Origin: Escallonia rubra
Lineage: Eukaryota > Streptophyta > Magnoliopsida > Escalloniales > Escalloniaceae
Length of the DNA: 64,000 bases
NCBI GenBank assembly: GCA_033065855.1
Contig: JAVXUO010001269.1
Span: forward strand, 186,001-250,000
Reading direction: 5' to 3'
The notes below the pieces were generated by a model. The model did not search any database. It was not told where the DNA came from and was given only the letters and a program-made list of their open reading frames with translations. Positions 39,111-49,923 of this stretch are shown piece by piece. Both the position numbers and the translations under genes were made by a program. Positions within the stretch are counted from its first letter, which is position 1. Each line of letters begins with the position of its first letter.

Positions 39111-39930
39111 TAAAGAGAGACCAAGAGATCAGCAATGTTGGACTGTGAGAGAAGAATGGAGGGATGACAAGTGTTTCTTTCTTCTCCCTGTGCTATCCTT
39201 TTCTGTATTCTGTTTGGTTTATACTTTTGGGTGGTTTGGATATATTTCTTGGGATTGGTTGGCTTGTTTTGAATGAGGATAACGTCCATCAGCCATACAA
39301 ACACGTGGGCATTTTAGTCCATTACCATCAGTTTTACAATGTCCTTGACCATCTTAAAAGTGTTTTTGAAAAGTAGTTAATTGATACGTTTGCCTCAAAT
39401 TACTTCCGCATTTGAGCGTTTCGAAGCAAAGCAAATTTGTACGTTCAGTCAAAAGATATTTCTTTTTGTGTTCAGAATAGTTATTCATAATCACTTTTTC
39501 AAAACTCATCTCGAAGCAATTTTGTACGTCCAATTAAAATATTTTTTTTTTGTGTTCAAAATAATTATTCATAATCACTTTTCAAAAGTAGAAGCAACTC
39601 AGGATGGTCTATACAAATTCGCTTAATCTGATGAATTATTTGTGATCCCAACACTACCGGTCTCGGGACATTCTTTGAAAGAACGAACCAAAATTGCTAA
39701 GTTATATTTGTGATCATCGAGAATTCATTTTGAGTTTTGATTTGGGCAAGGAGAAAGCAAGAATTATAAGCTCAAAATATTAAGTGACCCTAACTATCCC
39801 CATCATTTTTCAAAATGCCAAATTACTCCTTTTTGGAGCTCCTGAAAACCACTCTCTATGTCCCCACATTATCTACACAACTCCATCACCATAGCCATGA
39901 TTGGCATCTCTAGAGGAGTCCCTTGCGGCC
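39111..39930. promoter_or_regulatory. Shared divergent promoter region of TLP18.3 and PsbP-family genes, with G-box
   Basis: 820 bp separate the two start codons. A G-box (CACGTG) lies at 39302-39307, about 190 bp from the TLP18.3 start and about 625 bp from the PsbP-family start. G-boxes bind bZIP/bHLH light-signalling factors. A 90-bp tandem duplication occupies about 39421-39600. That both genes use one control region is inferred from geometry and shared destination. Confidence 0.55.
39421..39600. repeat. Degenerate 90-bp tandem duplication in a promoter region
   Basis: Two copies start TCGAAGCAA at 39421 and 39511. Both contain a GTACGT word, a T-run, TGTGTTCA(A/G)AATA and ATTATTCATAATCACTTT-like sequence. 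Confidence 0.8.
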
Positions 39931-39968
39931 ATGGCCACACTTCTCTCCCTCACTCCACCCCCACCTAA
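39897..39968 (+). promoter_or_regulatory. Upstream ORF overlapping the PsbP-family start
   Basis: An ATG at 39897 opens a 23-codon frame that ends TAA at 39966-39968 and overlaps the main ATG (39931) in another frame. The main start has the better context (GGCCATGGCC). It matters only if the transcript begins upstream of 39897. Confidence 0.45.
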
Positions 39969-42900
39969 ACCCCCTCCAAACCCCATTATTAACCCCACGA
40001 ACCCTCTTCAACCAAACGCTCCCTCCAACCCCTCCAGACGGAACTTGTTCGCTTCACTCTGTGCCCTCTCCCTAGCCCTTTCTCCGGTACCCGCGTCCAT
40101 CGCCGAGACGGCGTCGCCACCTTCCAAGTCTATTCTGTCCGGCATTGCCAATACCAAGTCCTGGTTCCAGTTCTACGGTAGCGGGTTCGCCATCCGGGTC
40201 CCGCCCCTCTTCGAAGACGTCACGGAGCCAGAGGTACTGTGTGTTTGCGCGCACGAGTGTTTTCTTAAATTTGGTTTTCCCTTTGACTTCTTGCCAAGTG
40301 CAGGATAGATTTTGGTATGTACGCGTAGACTTTAAATTGAACTCAGATAGGAATCAATGCATCAAATTACAATCGTTTGACAAGGCTCAGAGAAAGCGTA
40401 GATTCAATGTTTGTATATACTAAATCTACCATAGGAATGTGCGAAAATTCAGAGGGGAAATTTGAAGGTAACGTAGGGAGTATTAGAAACTGGGTTTGTT
40501 TTGCCTGGACTTGGAATTTTAGATTACAGGTATTGATTAAGAAAGTTTAACAGAACCATTTTTTTAATATTTTTGTAGGATTACAGTGCTGGATTATCTC
40601 TTTATGGAGATAAGGCCAAAACCAAGACATATGCTGCACGATTTCAATCACCTGACGGGTAAATAACTTCTCAACCTAATTCCACTTACCTGTAAGTCTT
40701 CCTCCTTATTACCTTTTTTGTAATTTAGTTTATAATCCCCAAGTAAATTTTGTCCCATTTTGACTTTCTGCAAATTCCTAGAACAGAATTTGAACATGTA
40801 GACATTGACGTTCCTTGTTGTTTTTGCACTGTCTGACTGGTAAAAGATACTTGTCTTACCTGTAATTAATACTCCCTCCGCTTCATCAAATTCTCCCGTT
40901 TGACCTTTTTCCAAGTTCCTAGGATAGATTTAGTACATGTAGACATTGAATTGAACTCAAACAGCAACTACGGATAAATGAGTATTGTTTGGCAAGTCAA
41001 GCTACGGTAAAACATCAAGTAAAGTCAATGTTTACAAGTACTAATTCTATCCTCTGAATCACAAAATGTCAAAGGGGAAACGGAGGGAGTATTTGACTTG
41101 AATTCAATGTTTGTGTTTGAATTCTATCCTAGAAAATGGAAAAAAGCCAAAGGGGACATATATAATGGAACAGAGGGAGTAACTAAGTTTGCTCCATTGT
41201 GACCCTGAAGTCACAGGTTCCAAACGCAGGGACATTCTCTATAAAAGGCTTTATGTTGTGGATAAATGCAAAGGTTCCCTTTTTGGCTTTTTCAGTTTGC
41301 ACTCGTGCTGCTTTTGTTATGTTCTTTATGTCACTCCTTGTTTTCTTCTGTATAAATGTTGAATGTCTTCATAAAAAAATAATTGAGTTGCTGAATTGAT
41401 TGTGTAATTTGTCATTACTTTTTTGCCCCTAGCAGACCAATTCAAACATAGCGTTAATATTTGATACAGGTCCGAAGTTTTAAGTGTGGTCATCCGTCCG
41501 TCTAATCAACTCAAGATCACATTCTTAGAGGTTTGTGTCTTCTTATAGATGGTGCTTATCTATTGACTCTATTACATTTATTCATAGCATTTAGAAATGG
41601 CTATTGTTTTTCTAGTGGCTAATGGCTAGTTCTAGGACTACTTTTTGGTGTCAGTTGTTTAGAAAAATGCAAGAAGAACTTTATCATTCATAAACTAGAA
41701 CGGAATGGCAGTGGGTTGTTACCCCCTCCGGAATGAGGATGGTGATGTATACAAGAATAATATCGTTACAAGCCGAACAATCTCTTCTTTTATTATCGTA
41801 ACAAATATACTATAGTAGTAAGTTTAAGCTTAAATTCCATTCTTGGTACACCAAGGAACCAAAAGAGAGTAGAAAGTCCAAGCTTGATGCATCTATAGTG
41901 AGGAACTTAACTATGTTCCCTTGGACTGCTTGAATTAGTAAAAGATGTCTAGTGTTCCGCTAAGGGCAGGATCCTTTTCTTCGGGCGCCAACGAAGGCAT
42001 CAAGTAGTATAACCATTCAATATGCATCTTGGCGTTGGTCAACTTTTGAGTTGAATACAGATGCAACTTTCATAGACTGCAAGATTAGTGACAAACTTTG
42101 TTGTGGACATAAATCCTATGGGCATAAGCAAAATTCCCAACCAACATCTTGTTTTCCTTTTATTTTTAATATGCAAGATAAACACAGGTCTCATTCAAGA
42201 AAAAGGAAAAACAACATACAAGATAACGGTAATAAGCCGATAAGGATTGATGGAAAATCAAGAACACGAGACTTAGGTACAGAGACAGTACTTACAGCAA
42301 CAACGACAGTAGGATGGAAGGACTTGACGAAGATGAGGGGACGACAGTCAGAATATACTTTGAGACAGCATTGTGGTGGTGAAATTGACTGCAAGGAAGA
42401 TTGGAATGAAGACAAAGGCAATGTGGACGAACAGTTAGTAAACTTCTGACAGAATTGGAGGAAGGCTATCATCAATTGGAGCTTGGAGATTATGACATTT
42501 GCTGCCTCTGTTTGCTTATTCCATCACTCAAACTGTTGAACAGTGGCATTAGTCAGCATCAGCAGCTGTCCATCTCAGATCATCTCTTTTCCCCCTCGAG
42601 GATTCATTCGCTTCTTCCTCACTGGAACACTTTGAATAGAGTTCTGCCTGGCCCATCACCTTGATATATATACACCCCCTTCCATATGCTGGGAATCTTG
42701 GACAATAGCTTGCCCCCGATGAATTGCCAATATTATAAGTAGGCTTGCCAATCAACTGATTCGCTTTCCTTGCTAAACTAAAGGCGTGGTTGTAAATGAC
42801 CGACCTGATAATTATCCAACTTGAGTTATGAGTACAAATGATTTTTTCTTCTTCAGGAAAGAAAAGAAGAAGAAAAAATGAGTTAAATCATAGTCTAATT

Positions 42901-45900
42901 AATTTTATGGATCTTTTGACATTCATTAGAATTCTATACATAGACAAAAACAAAACTTTGAATCATTTTTTCTTGAGCCGTACGAGGAGAAAACTTCCTA
43001 TACGTTTCTGGGAGTTTTTTTTTTTTTTTTGGTGGGGGGCGGGGGTGGGGGGAAAGAATTTTAATCTACATCTATCCCAATGAGCCGTCTATCGAATCGT
43101 TGCAATCAGTGGCGGAGGCAGAAATCTTGTATAACGTGGACACAAAGGTTTTAAAGGTATCTTAACGTGTTCGGTTCAAAACTAAGAAAGATGAAGCTTA
43201 CAATGTTGTTTTGAGAAATAACATTTGCATTCTAATTTGTGTACGTGCACTCTACTTAGGACATTAAAATCAATAAAGTATCCGAAAATGAATAGACGTA
43301 TAGATCTATAGTAACAAAAGAGAAAATAAGTTGATAGAATTTCTTGATTGTTATGCGATAGGAATAATTTTGTATATATTGAAAAAGAACAATGGCTTTA
43401 AAAAAGTTGTTGAAAACTATAAATTTTTGGACGGACACCAAAATAACAGAACAGTTAATACAAAATTCATAATATAAATACTACTTTATGCCAAAGGGTG
43501 GAGGTGGGCACGCGCCCACTGTGCCACCCCCTTCCCTCCGCCACTGGTTGCAATTGATGTTCGATCCCGAAGAGAAGGGAGAGATCTTCGTAAAGTGGGT
43601 TTTTATGATCCGATAAAGAATCAAACTTATTTAAACGTTCCTGCTATTCTATATTTCCTTGAAAAGGGCGCTCAGCCTACAGGAACTGTTCAGGATATTT
43701 TAAAGAAGGCGGAGGTTTTTAAGGAACTTCGCCCGAACCAAACGAAATTCAATTAAGGAAATACAGGTAACAAATGAGTAATCAAATTTGTTTATTCTAC
43801 TTATATTGTTGATTGAAAATACTATTGGTTGAATAAATCAGAGATTTTTTCTACTTCTTCCTTATTAATTCTCCCGGCTAAACGTTTTTGTATCTATGTA
43901 GTGCCAATCCAACACAAGTACTTAAAAATTATGCACATGATTTACGTTTCAGCCAATTTCAACTAGAAAAAAGTACGAATAACATACAAGACTTTATTAA
44001 CACGCTATGTATATGTCATCTGGATGTGAAACTCTATATCACATGCTAGAACCAACTCCTGATGAGAACTACACATTGATGTCAGCCACAAGGCTTGTAG
44101 GTTTCTTTTGACAACATGAAGCTCAAAGTTATCTTATTAGAAATGTTGTCAGTTGGTGAAACAGAATATGTTAAAGTCAATCCATTAGAGGGGCTGCTAG
44201 TTGATGAGATCATGTTTAACAAAATAGAAGTCTTTATTTCAGCTCCAAACATGCAAAATCTTTAGGTGTCTGTTTGTAGCTTTCTCTCGCTTAGTTTTCG
44301 TTTCAAGTCTGGGTGAATCATCCTTTCAAGGTTATCAAGCATAAGGGGCAATTAGATGGCAGGTTCCAAGCAATCGTGAGGCATACTAAGGTGGTGGTTG
44401 TCACTAGCTTTGTTTTTTCCAACATTGTTTGCTAGGTCAAATCAGTCAAGAAGTTCATCAAGTTTCCAGGGATACAAGTCGTAATTATACGCATCCCCAC
44501 TCACATAAATCATGATGAAGTGTTACATATTTCCGGGGTCTCACATGGAGCTTCCATGTACAATTTGTTCTTAGTTGCTATACGTCAGATTAGTCACAGG
44601 ACGTGTCATTATTTGGGATTCTGAGCAAGACATAATCATCGCTTTAGTTGTAGGAGCTTGCAATCTTGCTCTTTGAATTTTGTTATGTGCAATTTTGTTA
44701 GTTTTAGTGATGACTGATGCAGAGTTGATATATTAAATGAGCTCTTTTCCGAACTTCAACAGGCCAAAGATATTACTGATATGGGTTCTTTGAAGGAAGC
44801 AGCAAAGTTTTTTGTTCCAGGTAATTGTTTTATGTTCAACTTTTCATCTTGTTCTTTTTTTCTCTACACGAAAATTTTCTCCCCGAAAGTTTCCTTTTGG
44901 ATTATATATCCACCTGTGCTCAACCGGATACTGAGTTCCTGACAAACTGTGGCAGGTGGATCAACCCTATATGCTGCGCGCACAATAAAAATTAAAGAAG
45001 AGGAAGGCTTCAGGTAATTTTATCTTTAGTAGTATCAAGGCCGTTAGGTCTTTGTGAATTACCACCGTTAAAGGTTGTGTCGTGTGTTACCTGGTGGATA
45101 TGTTTGGGTAAAAATTAGTTGGTGGGTTGCGGCGGGGTTATATGGTCTTTCTAGTTCTCCTAAAAAGTAGCAAATAAGGATCCGCAGCGTAGAGACTAAG
45201 AGAAACGTATAATTCTAGGCCACACAGAGCCAGAGTGCCAAATTTGAAAAGTACACATTATGTGGAGTGTCATCATAGTGTGCATATAAATAAAACATAC
45301 ATAACTATATGTTCTTACTAGAATATTTCTATGACGTACATAATTTTATCTAATTTTTTGCCAACATGTAACAAATTGGAATAAATAAGTTAAGAATACT
45401 GGTCACTGGATATCCATGGTCGAAAACTATGTAAGCAAGTTAACATCTCTAACCCAGTGTTACCTCTACTGGTTGCAAGGTTGGAAGTAACTGATTGGTT
45501 CACCAAAGGTCAGTGTTATGAAACCTTCTTCCCTTCATTTTTTGAGCAAAACAGCCATTTTCAGCTCAAATATACAAAATGTGACTTAACAATCTGGAGT
45601 TCGAGCTCCCAATTTTGGCAGCCTGTGAATTGGTTCCGCTCTCACTCTGAAGTCTCCAATTCACACTCTGGAGACCAATTGTCCACCTGTCCTGGCAAAT
45701 TGTGTAACCTAATTGCATAGTATAGACTAATGCTTCCTTAGATCTCGTCTGAGGGGTGGGGGGTTCGCTCTCCCAACTCTGCCAGTGCATGAATTGGCTG
45801 CGCTCTTGCTGTGAAGTCGTCGATTCACGCTTTGGAGACCAACTCGTCACCTGTACCAGCAAACTGTGTATCCTGTTTGTTGTAAAATATGAACCAATGC

Positions 45901-47213
45901 TTCCATAGGTCTCCTTTTTTTTTCAGGGGTGGGGGGGAGTTGGTTCTATTTTATATGTTTCTTTAAGTTTTTCATCTGCTCTGTCCCTAATTTATCTTGA
46001 GATGTTTCAGGACTTATTACTTTTATGAGTTTGGTCGTGATGAGGAGCATTTTGCACTCGTAGCTGCTGCCAACAGCGGGAAGGTATGATGTCTCGTGCT
46101 GTTTGTTGTCAGAATTTTCTTGTGCATGCCAATGTATTCGGCAAATGTTATGTACTTCATGCACTATGTGACTGGGTTAGGTAAATGATAAATAGACTAA
46201 AAAATTCAGTCAAGGCACTCCATAATGCACTCAGAAAATCATTTTAGGTGCTCCAAAATCACTGTTCCTTTGATAGGGAGTTGAGTGCATTATTTGGTTA
46301 TTGGAGTGCGCTTACTCAATTGCCCAAGGATTCAGGGTCCAATTTTCGTCAGTAAAATTTGTAAGGCTTAATATGAATCCATCACCACCACCAACCAAAT
46401 CCAACAACATAGCCACGACCTCCATGAACTCATCACCACCCGCAATGACCACCCACCCTCATCACACTCATCACCATCTGCGACCACCACCGCCAACCAA
46501 ATCCCAACACATAGCTACAACCCACATTCAACTCATCACAATCTGCAACCACAATACCAGCCAAACCTAGCACCGTTGGCGTTACCCCAGCAAATTTACT
46601 GTCAGATGAAGCCTCCATTCCCAACCCAACACCCCATGGTCACATTAAATTGAAATTCAGATCTAAGGAGATCAAAAAGAACAAATTTTTTGTGCAATCA
46701 AATAGGAGCAATCTTCGTCACCAACTGGAACTCCGAGTTTAAAGCCAAATAAATATAAAAAATCTAGAGAGAGTGAAGTTGTGGCTTTTTCAACATCTCA
46801 TGTCGTAATTGAGCATCCTGTTTTTGGGAGACTACTGTGATGTTGGCAGTGGTAGTGGCCGTGATTTTGGTGGTGGTCTTGGACTGATGGTGTGAATTGA
46901 GTTGGCAGCAGTGGGGGCCGGGGGAGGAACGTGAAAACAGAAAGAATAATAGATACAATAATTTGGTTAGAAGGCCACTCAAGTAATTTGGAAGCTTTAA
47001 GGGCTCGACGCACAAACAATAGGGGTGGTTTCGCATAATGAACCAATTTGTAATGGATGAATTTATCTATGCTACTGTATATCAATAAGTGAAGTAAATT
47101 GTCTGCTTTTTATGTTGTAGGTCTTCATTGCCGGAGCGGTTGCTCCCCAGTTTAAGTGGGATGATGACGGCGTGAAGCTCCGTTCTGCTGCTGTGTCACT
47201 GATGGTTTTATAA
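39931..47213 (+). CDS. PsbP-family thylakoid-lumen protein
   Basis: Seven exons: 39931-40233, 40579-40658, 41470-41530, 44763-44820, 44956-45013, 46011-46083, 47121-47213; 726 nt, 241 aa. The start is the first in-frame ATG. A proline-rich transit peptide is followed by a twin-arginine segment ([16 protein letters not shown], Arg36-Arg37) ending near PASIA, indicating Tat-type delivery to the lumen. The mature part shows the PsbP/Mog1 fold pattern: [34 protein letters not shown], the helix [16 protein letters not shown], and the C-terminal KLRSAAVSL. It resembles the PsbP-family gene I recall as At5g27390. PsbP relatives assist photosystem assembly or stability; the exact role of this member is unknown. 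Introns 1-3 are loaded with mobile elements. Confidence 0.92.
40270..40490. mobile_element. Stowaway-like copy in PsbP-family intron 1
   Basis: The words GCCAAGTGCAGGATAGATTT, TTGAACTCAGATAGGAA and TTCAATGTTTGTA match the interior of the element at 40872-41089. The right end GTAGGGAGTA resembles the GGAGGGAGTA terminus. The left terminus is degraded. Confidence 0.5.
40872..41089. mobile_element. Stowaway (Tc1/mariner-type) MITE in PsbP-family intron 2
   Basis: TIRs CTCCCTCCG (40872-40880) and CGGAGGGAG (41081-41089) are flanked on both sides by TA, the Tc1/mariner target duplication. 218 bp, non-coding. Confidence 0.8.
41090..41181. repeat. Second, partial right half of the Stowaway-like MITE
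   Basis: Directly after the intact element comes another copy of its right half (TTCAATGTTTGTG, GAATTCTATCCTAG, CAAAGGGGACA) ending CAGAGGGAG and TA at 41180-41181. Confidence 0.65.
42815..43920 (+). other. Nuclear plastid DNA insert (NUPT): end of rps16 intron, rps16 exon 2 and downstream spacer
   Basis: It includes GAGCCGTACGAGGAGAAAAC, domain V of the plastid rps16 group II intron (about 42974-42994). Then comes rps16 exon 2 from about 43082, interrupted at 43107 by a MITE and resuming at 43555. The resumed reading is [20 protein letters not shown] to the native end RPNQTKFN and TAA (about 43756). Downstream plastid spacer sequence is recognisable to about 43920. Exon 1 is absent. Exon 2 shows only scattered differences from the plastid versions I remember, so the transfer is fairly recent. 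End points are approximate. It is not a functional gene. Confidence 0.9.
43107..43546. mobile_element. hAT MITE nested in the NUPT, exact 8-bp target duplication
   Basis: Ends CAGTGGCGGAGG (43107-43118) and CCTCCGCCACTG (43535-43546) are perfect 12-bp inverted repeats. They are flanked by GTTGCAAT at 43099-43106 and again at 43547-43554. 440 bp, non-coding. Removing it with one duplication copy restores the plastid rps16 reading TCGTTGCAATTGATG. Confidence 0.95.
45601..45915. repeat. Diverged tandem duplication (~163 bp) in PsbP-family intron 5
   Basis: Copy 1 starts TCGAGCTCCCAATTTTGGCAG and copy 2, at about 45764, starts TTCGCTCTCCCAACTCTGCCAG. Both run through (A)GTCT/GTCG-CAATTCAC, TGGAGACCAA, CACCTGT and AATGCTTCC. 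A pol III B-box-like GGTTCG precedes copy 2, so a SINE origin is possible but unproven. Confidence 0.7.
46195..46960. other. Low-complexity CCACCA-rich block in PsbP-family intron 6
   Basis: This is an A/C-rich stretch of ACCACC, CATCAC and CAACC words flanked by repeats of GGAGTGC/GCACTC type. Open frames here are Pro/Thr/His-rich by composition only. It is probably part of a degraded non-autonomous element. Confidence 0.45.
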
Positions 47214-48570
47214 TGATGTACCAAAAGTTCATTGAACAGGTTTGTGGACCAGGAATCTCCATTACCAAGTGCATTCGTTCCCAGAGATGGAAAATTGATG
47301 ATCAGCATAAATTTGATAGCCGCTGTATTCCTGGATTTTGGGAGTAATATCTTATGGTTCATGTTTCAGGCTGGGATGACAAATAAGATTGAAGTTGTTG
47401 CAATGTGACCAAGGCAAGGCCGCCTTTGTCGTGAAGAAAGTTGGTGCTGGTCCTGTTTTTCATCTTCAGCAAAGCCTGTACGTGACGAATTGTTGGTTTA
47501 AGAACTTGGGAGTTGAGCGCTGTGAACTTGGGAGTTAACCATGGCAATGAAAATTTTGTAACATGGTAGAAGCTGGATACACGGGCTCCGGCATAAGGAT
47601 TAAGGACATACGAAACGACTTTTTTTAGGCAAAATTGCAAATATTCCCCCTATGGTTTGTAACTCTTGACAACTATAAAAAAACTTTCAATTTGAGCAAT
47701 TAAAACTTTGAAGTTTACAACTTCAAGCAATTGGAATCAAAATAATTCATGACCGTCAAAATTTAGTGGATGGCCGTTTGTTTGTGTAACGCACGCAACT
47801 GCTCTCACGGGGTAAATTTGTCCAACTTATTTATAGATATTTTTCTTCTCATTCTTCTTTACATATAGCTCTAATTTCACCACATTACCGCCGCCGCACC
47901 CCAGTTCCCCGCTCACTGACCATCCACCGCCTCCCCTCTCTCTCTCTCTCTCTCTCTCTCTTCACACACACACACACACACAGCCTGAACACACGCAGCC
48001 ACCGTCCTCCTCCTCTTTTTTGAATCAACCCCAACACACGCACGCACGCACGCGCGCGCACACACACATAGCACACCACCCGAGTCGATCCCACCATGAC
48101 CACCGTAGTCATGGCCACCCACCACGGCCACCATCATCTCGGATCACAAAGGAAACTGCATATCCCGCTGTCACATACTCAAGCTTGCGACCCTCGCCGG
48201 CAAAGATTATCGGAGGGAAAGACTGAGGTGGCTGTCCATATCCCGTCGCCGCCGCCCATGATGGGATGGGCTGTTCTTAGTGGGGGCGTGGGTGGTGGAG
48301 ATGGGCTTGATTATGTGGATTCTTAATTTGGATTTGGTGGGGAGGATCCAAGGGAGGTGGGTGATTTTATGGGGCTTGAGATGGGAATTAGAAGACGGAG
48401 TAGAGTTACTGCAGAGTTGGTGGTGATGAGTTTGGTAGATGGAGATGGTGGTGGTTTGGTAATTGATGGACAAAGAAAGATGAAAATGGGTTGGACAATT
48501 TTGCCCCTGAAAGCCCACGTGAAATATACGCACAGGTGGTCGTCCGCATTTTTTTTTTTTATTAATGGGC
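47214..48570. other. 3' flank of PsbP-family gene and degraded element with microsatellites
   Basis: The likely 3' UTR is followed from about 47630 by GCAAATATTCCCCCTATGG-like sequence, the type of end seen on Mutator-like MITEs. A long (TC)n tract, (AC)n tract and CGCACGCACG tract at about 47935-48070 and G/T-rich blocks follow. Opposite-strand frames here are artefacts of the repeats. A matching right terminus was not found. Confidence 0.45.
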
Positions 48571-48582
48571 ACGAGATAAGTT

Positions 48583-48892
48583 GAGTTTTTTCCCCAATTA
48601 ATACACATTTAATACTTAATTATCAATATACACCATTTTGAAACTTATTTACCCGCATACCACACTTTTAGAAATCGCTGTTTGAAACAGCGAAACAGCG
48701 ATTTCTACCTTAAAAAACGTGGTTTCAAACAGCGATTTCTACTTTAAGGTAAAAATCAAAACAGCGATTTCTACCTTGAAAACGTGGTTTCAAACAGCGA
48801 TTTCTAAAAGTGTGGTATGCGGGTAAATAAGTTTCAAAATGGTGTATATTGGTAATTAAGTATTAAATATGTATTAATTGGAGAAAAAACTC
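48583..48892. mobile_element. 310-bp foldback Mutator-like MITE with 9-bp target duplication
   Basis: Nearly the whole element is one inverted repeat. The left arm starts GAGTTTTTTCCCCAATTAAT and the right arm, read on minus, starts GAGTTTTTTCTCCAATTAAT. The arms stay almost identical through AGAAATCGCTGTTTGAAAC. Flanks AGATAAGTT (48574-48582) and AGACAAGTT (48893-48901) form a 9-bp duplication with one mismatch. The centre repeats AAACAGCGATTTCTA several times. A transcript would fold into a long hairpin. Confidence 0.88.
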
Positions 48893-48901
48893 AGACAAGT
48901 T

Positions 48902-49923
48902 GCATAATAGACCGATGCAAAATCACTCAGCATCGCACAGTATAAAAAGAAGAATCACCTACTAAATGAACTTTGCGTACACGCAAAACTCATGACATGA
49001 TACAACAAAATGGGTAATCTGCTAGTACTTATCAAATGTCACACAGTTCTTCTGGCATATATGGCTTTGATTGCTAGTGAAACCAAACTCGTCAATAGGG
49101 TGTGGGTGGCATGCTTGAAAAGTCCATGCAAATTCCAGTATTAGGGGTTTTTCTTCTTTTAGATTAAAGTAAGATTACACCCTAAGATCGAGTTCAAATT
49201 TATCACCAGGTCAATAATTACGATCGATTAACCTTATAGCTAACTCTATCGCATTAAAAGATAACCCATCCAGTAATTATTTTGAGACGAATTTCGAACA
49301 CAAATTTTAGAAAAATGCAAACAGACTAACCGTTCATAAGCTCATCAAACTTAGAACTTATCACGAACATGACATATTACGGTCCTTGTTCTTATGCAAC
49401 TAAGTCAAATGAAGTCGACAGTGATGTTAACGTGATCGCCATGAGCAAGATGGATCTTTCTCAATATTTGCAGAGCCACGTTGTTCTACGAGAAAACATA
49501 TATTTAAGCGCCAACTAACGGCCAAACCAACTCCCTCTTGGCCCTTCATGTACTGATCCAGTCACCCCGCAGCCAGTACAACCACCAACCTGTCACCAAT
49601 GAGATTTCAACACTACTGCCATTCCATGAACCAAAAAGGGCACTTTAGTACTCTCACATCAAACAAACCATTGGAATCTCCACGCGGTGCACTACAAAAC
49701 ATTAAACTGGCAGGTTGTAGCATTCTCTGGTAGTTTTGATTGTAGAGGACTAATTAAAAACACCAACTACCATTCTTGGGTGATTCTGGATTTGAGGAAC
49801 ACTCGAGAGATTCTGGATCATAGTCATTTATAACCAGAGACAGATGCATTTTCTTATTCATTGCACCCTTTAATCCCACTCTTGTTTAATGCAAAGATCC
49901 AAACAAACTTTTTTCCCCCAAGA
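48902..49923. other. Upstream region of the NHX gene
   Basis: About 1 kb of AT-rich promoter and 5' UTR. No gene or defined element was recognised. Confidence 0.6.

Larger units (their letters stand above)
41531..44762 (+). other. 3.2-kb intron 3 of the PsbP-family gene
   Basis: It contains the plastid rps16 fragment with a nested hAT MITE (about 42815-43920). The parts at about 41690-42700 and 43930-44740 hold no recognised gene; a 132-codon frame at 42051-42449 matches nothing I know. Confidence 0.85.

Noticed and set aside
43555-43760. Functional nuclear rps16 gene
   Set aside because: Exon 1 is missing, exon 2 is split by a transposon, and the copy sits in an intron without its own signals; it is transferred plastid DNA.
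46301-46570. Pro/His/Thr-rich open frame
   Set aside because: A simple-sequence CCACCA product inside an intron of the PsbP-family gene.
47885-48360. Cysteine/arginine-rich and histidine-rich open frames on both strands
   Set aside because: Products of TC, AC and CGCA microsatellites; no codon bias or conserved domain.
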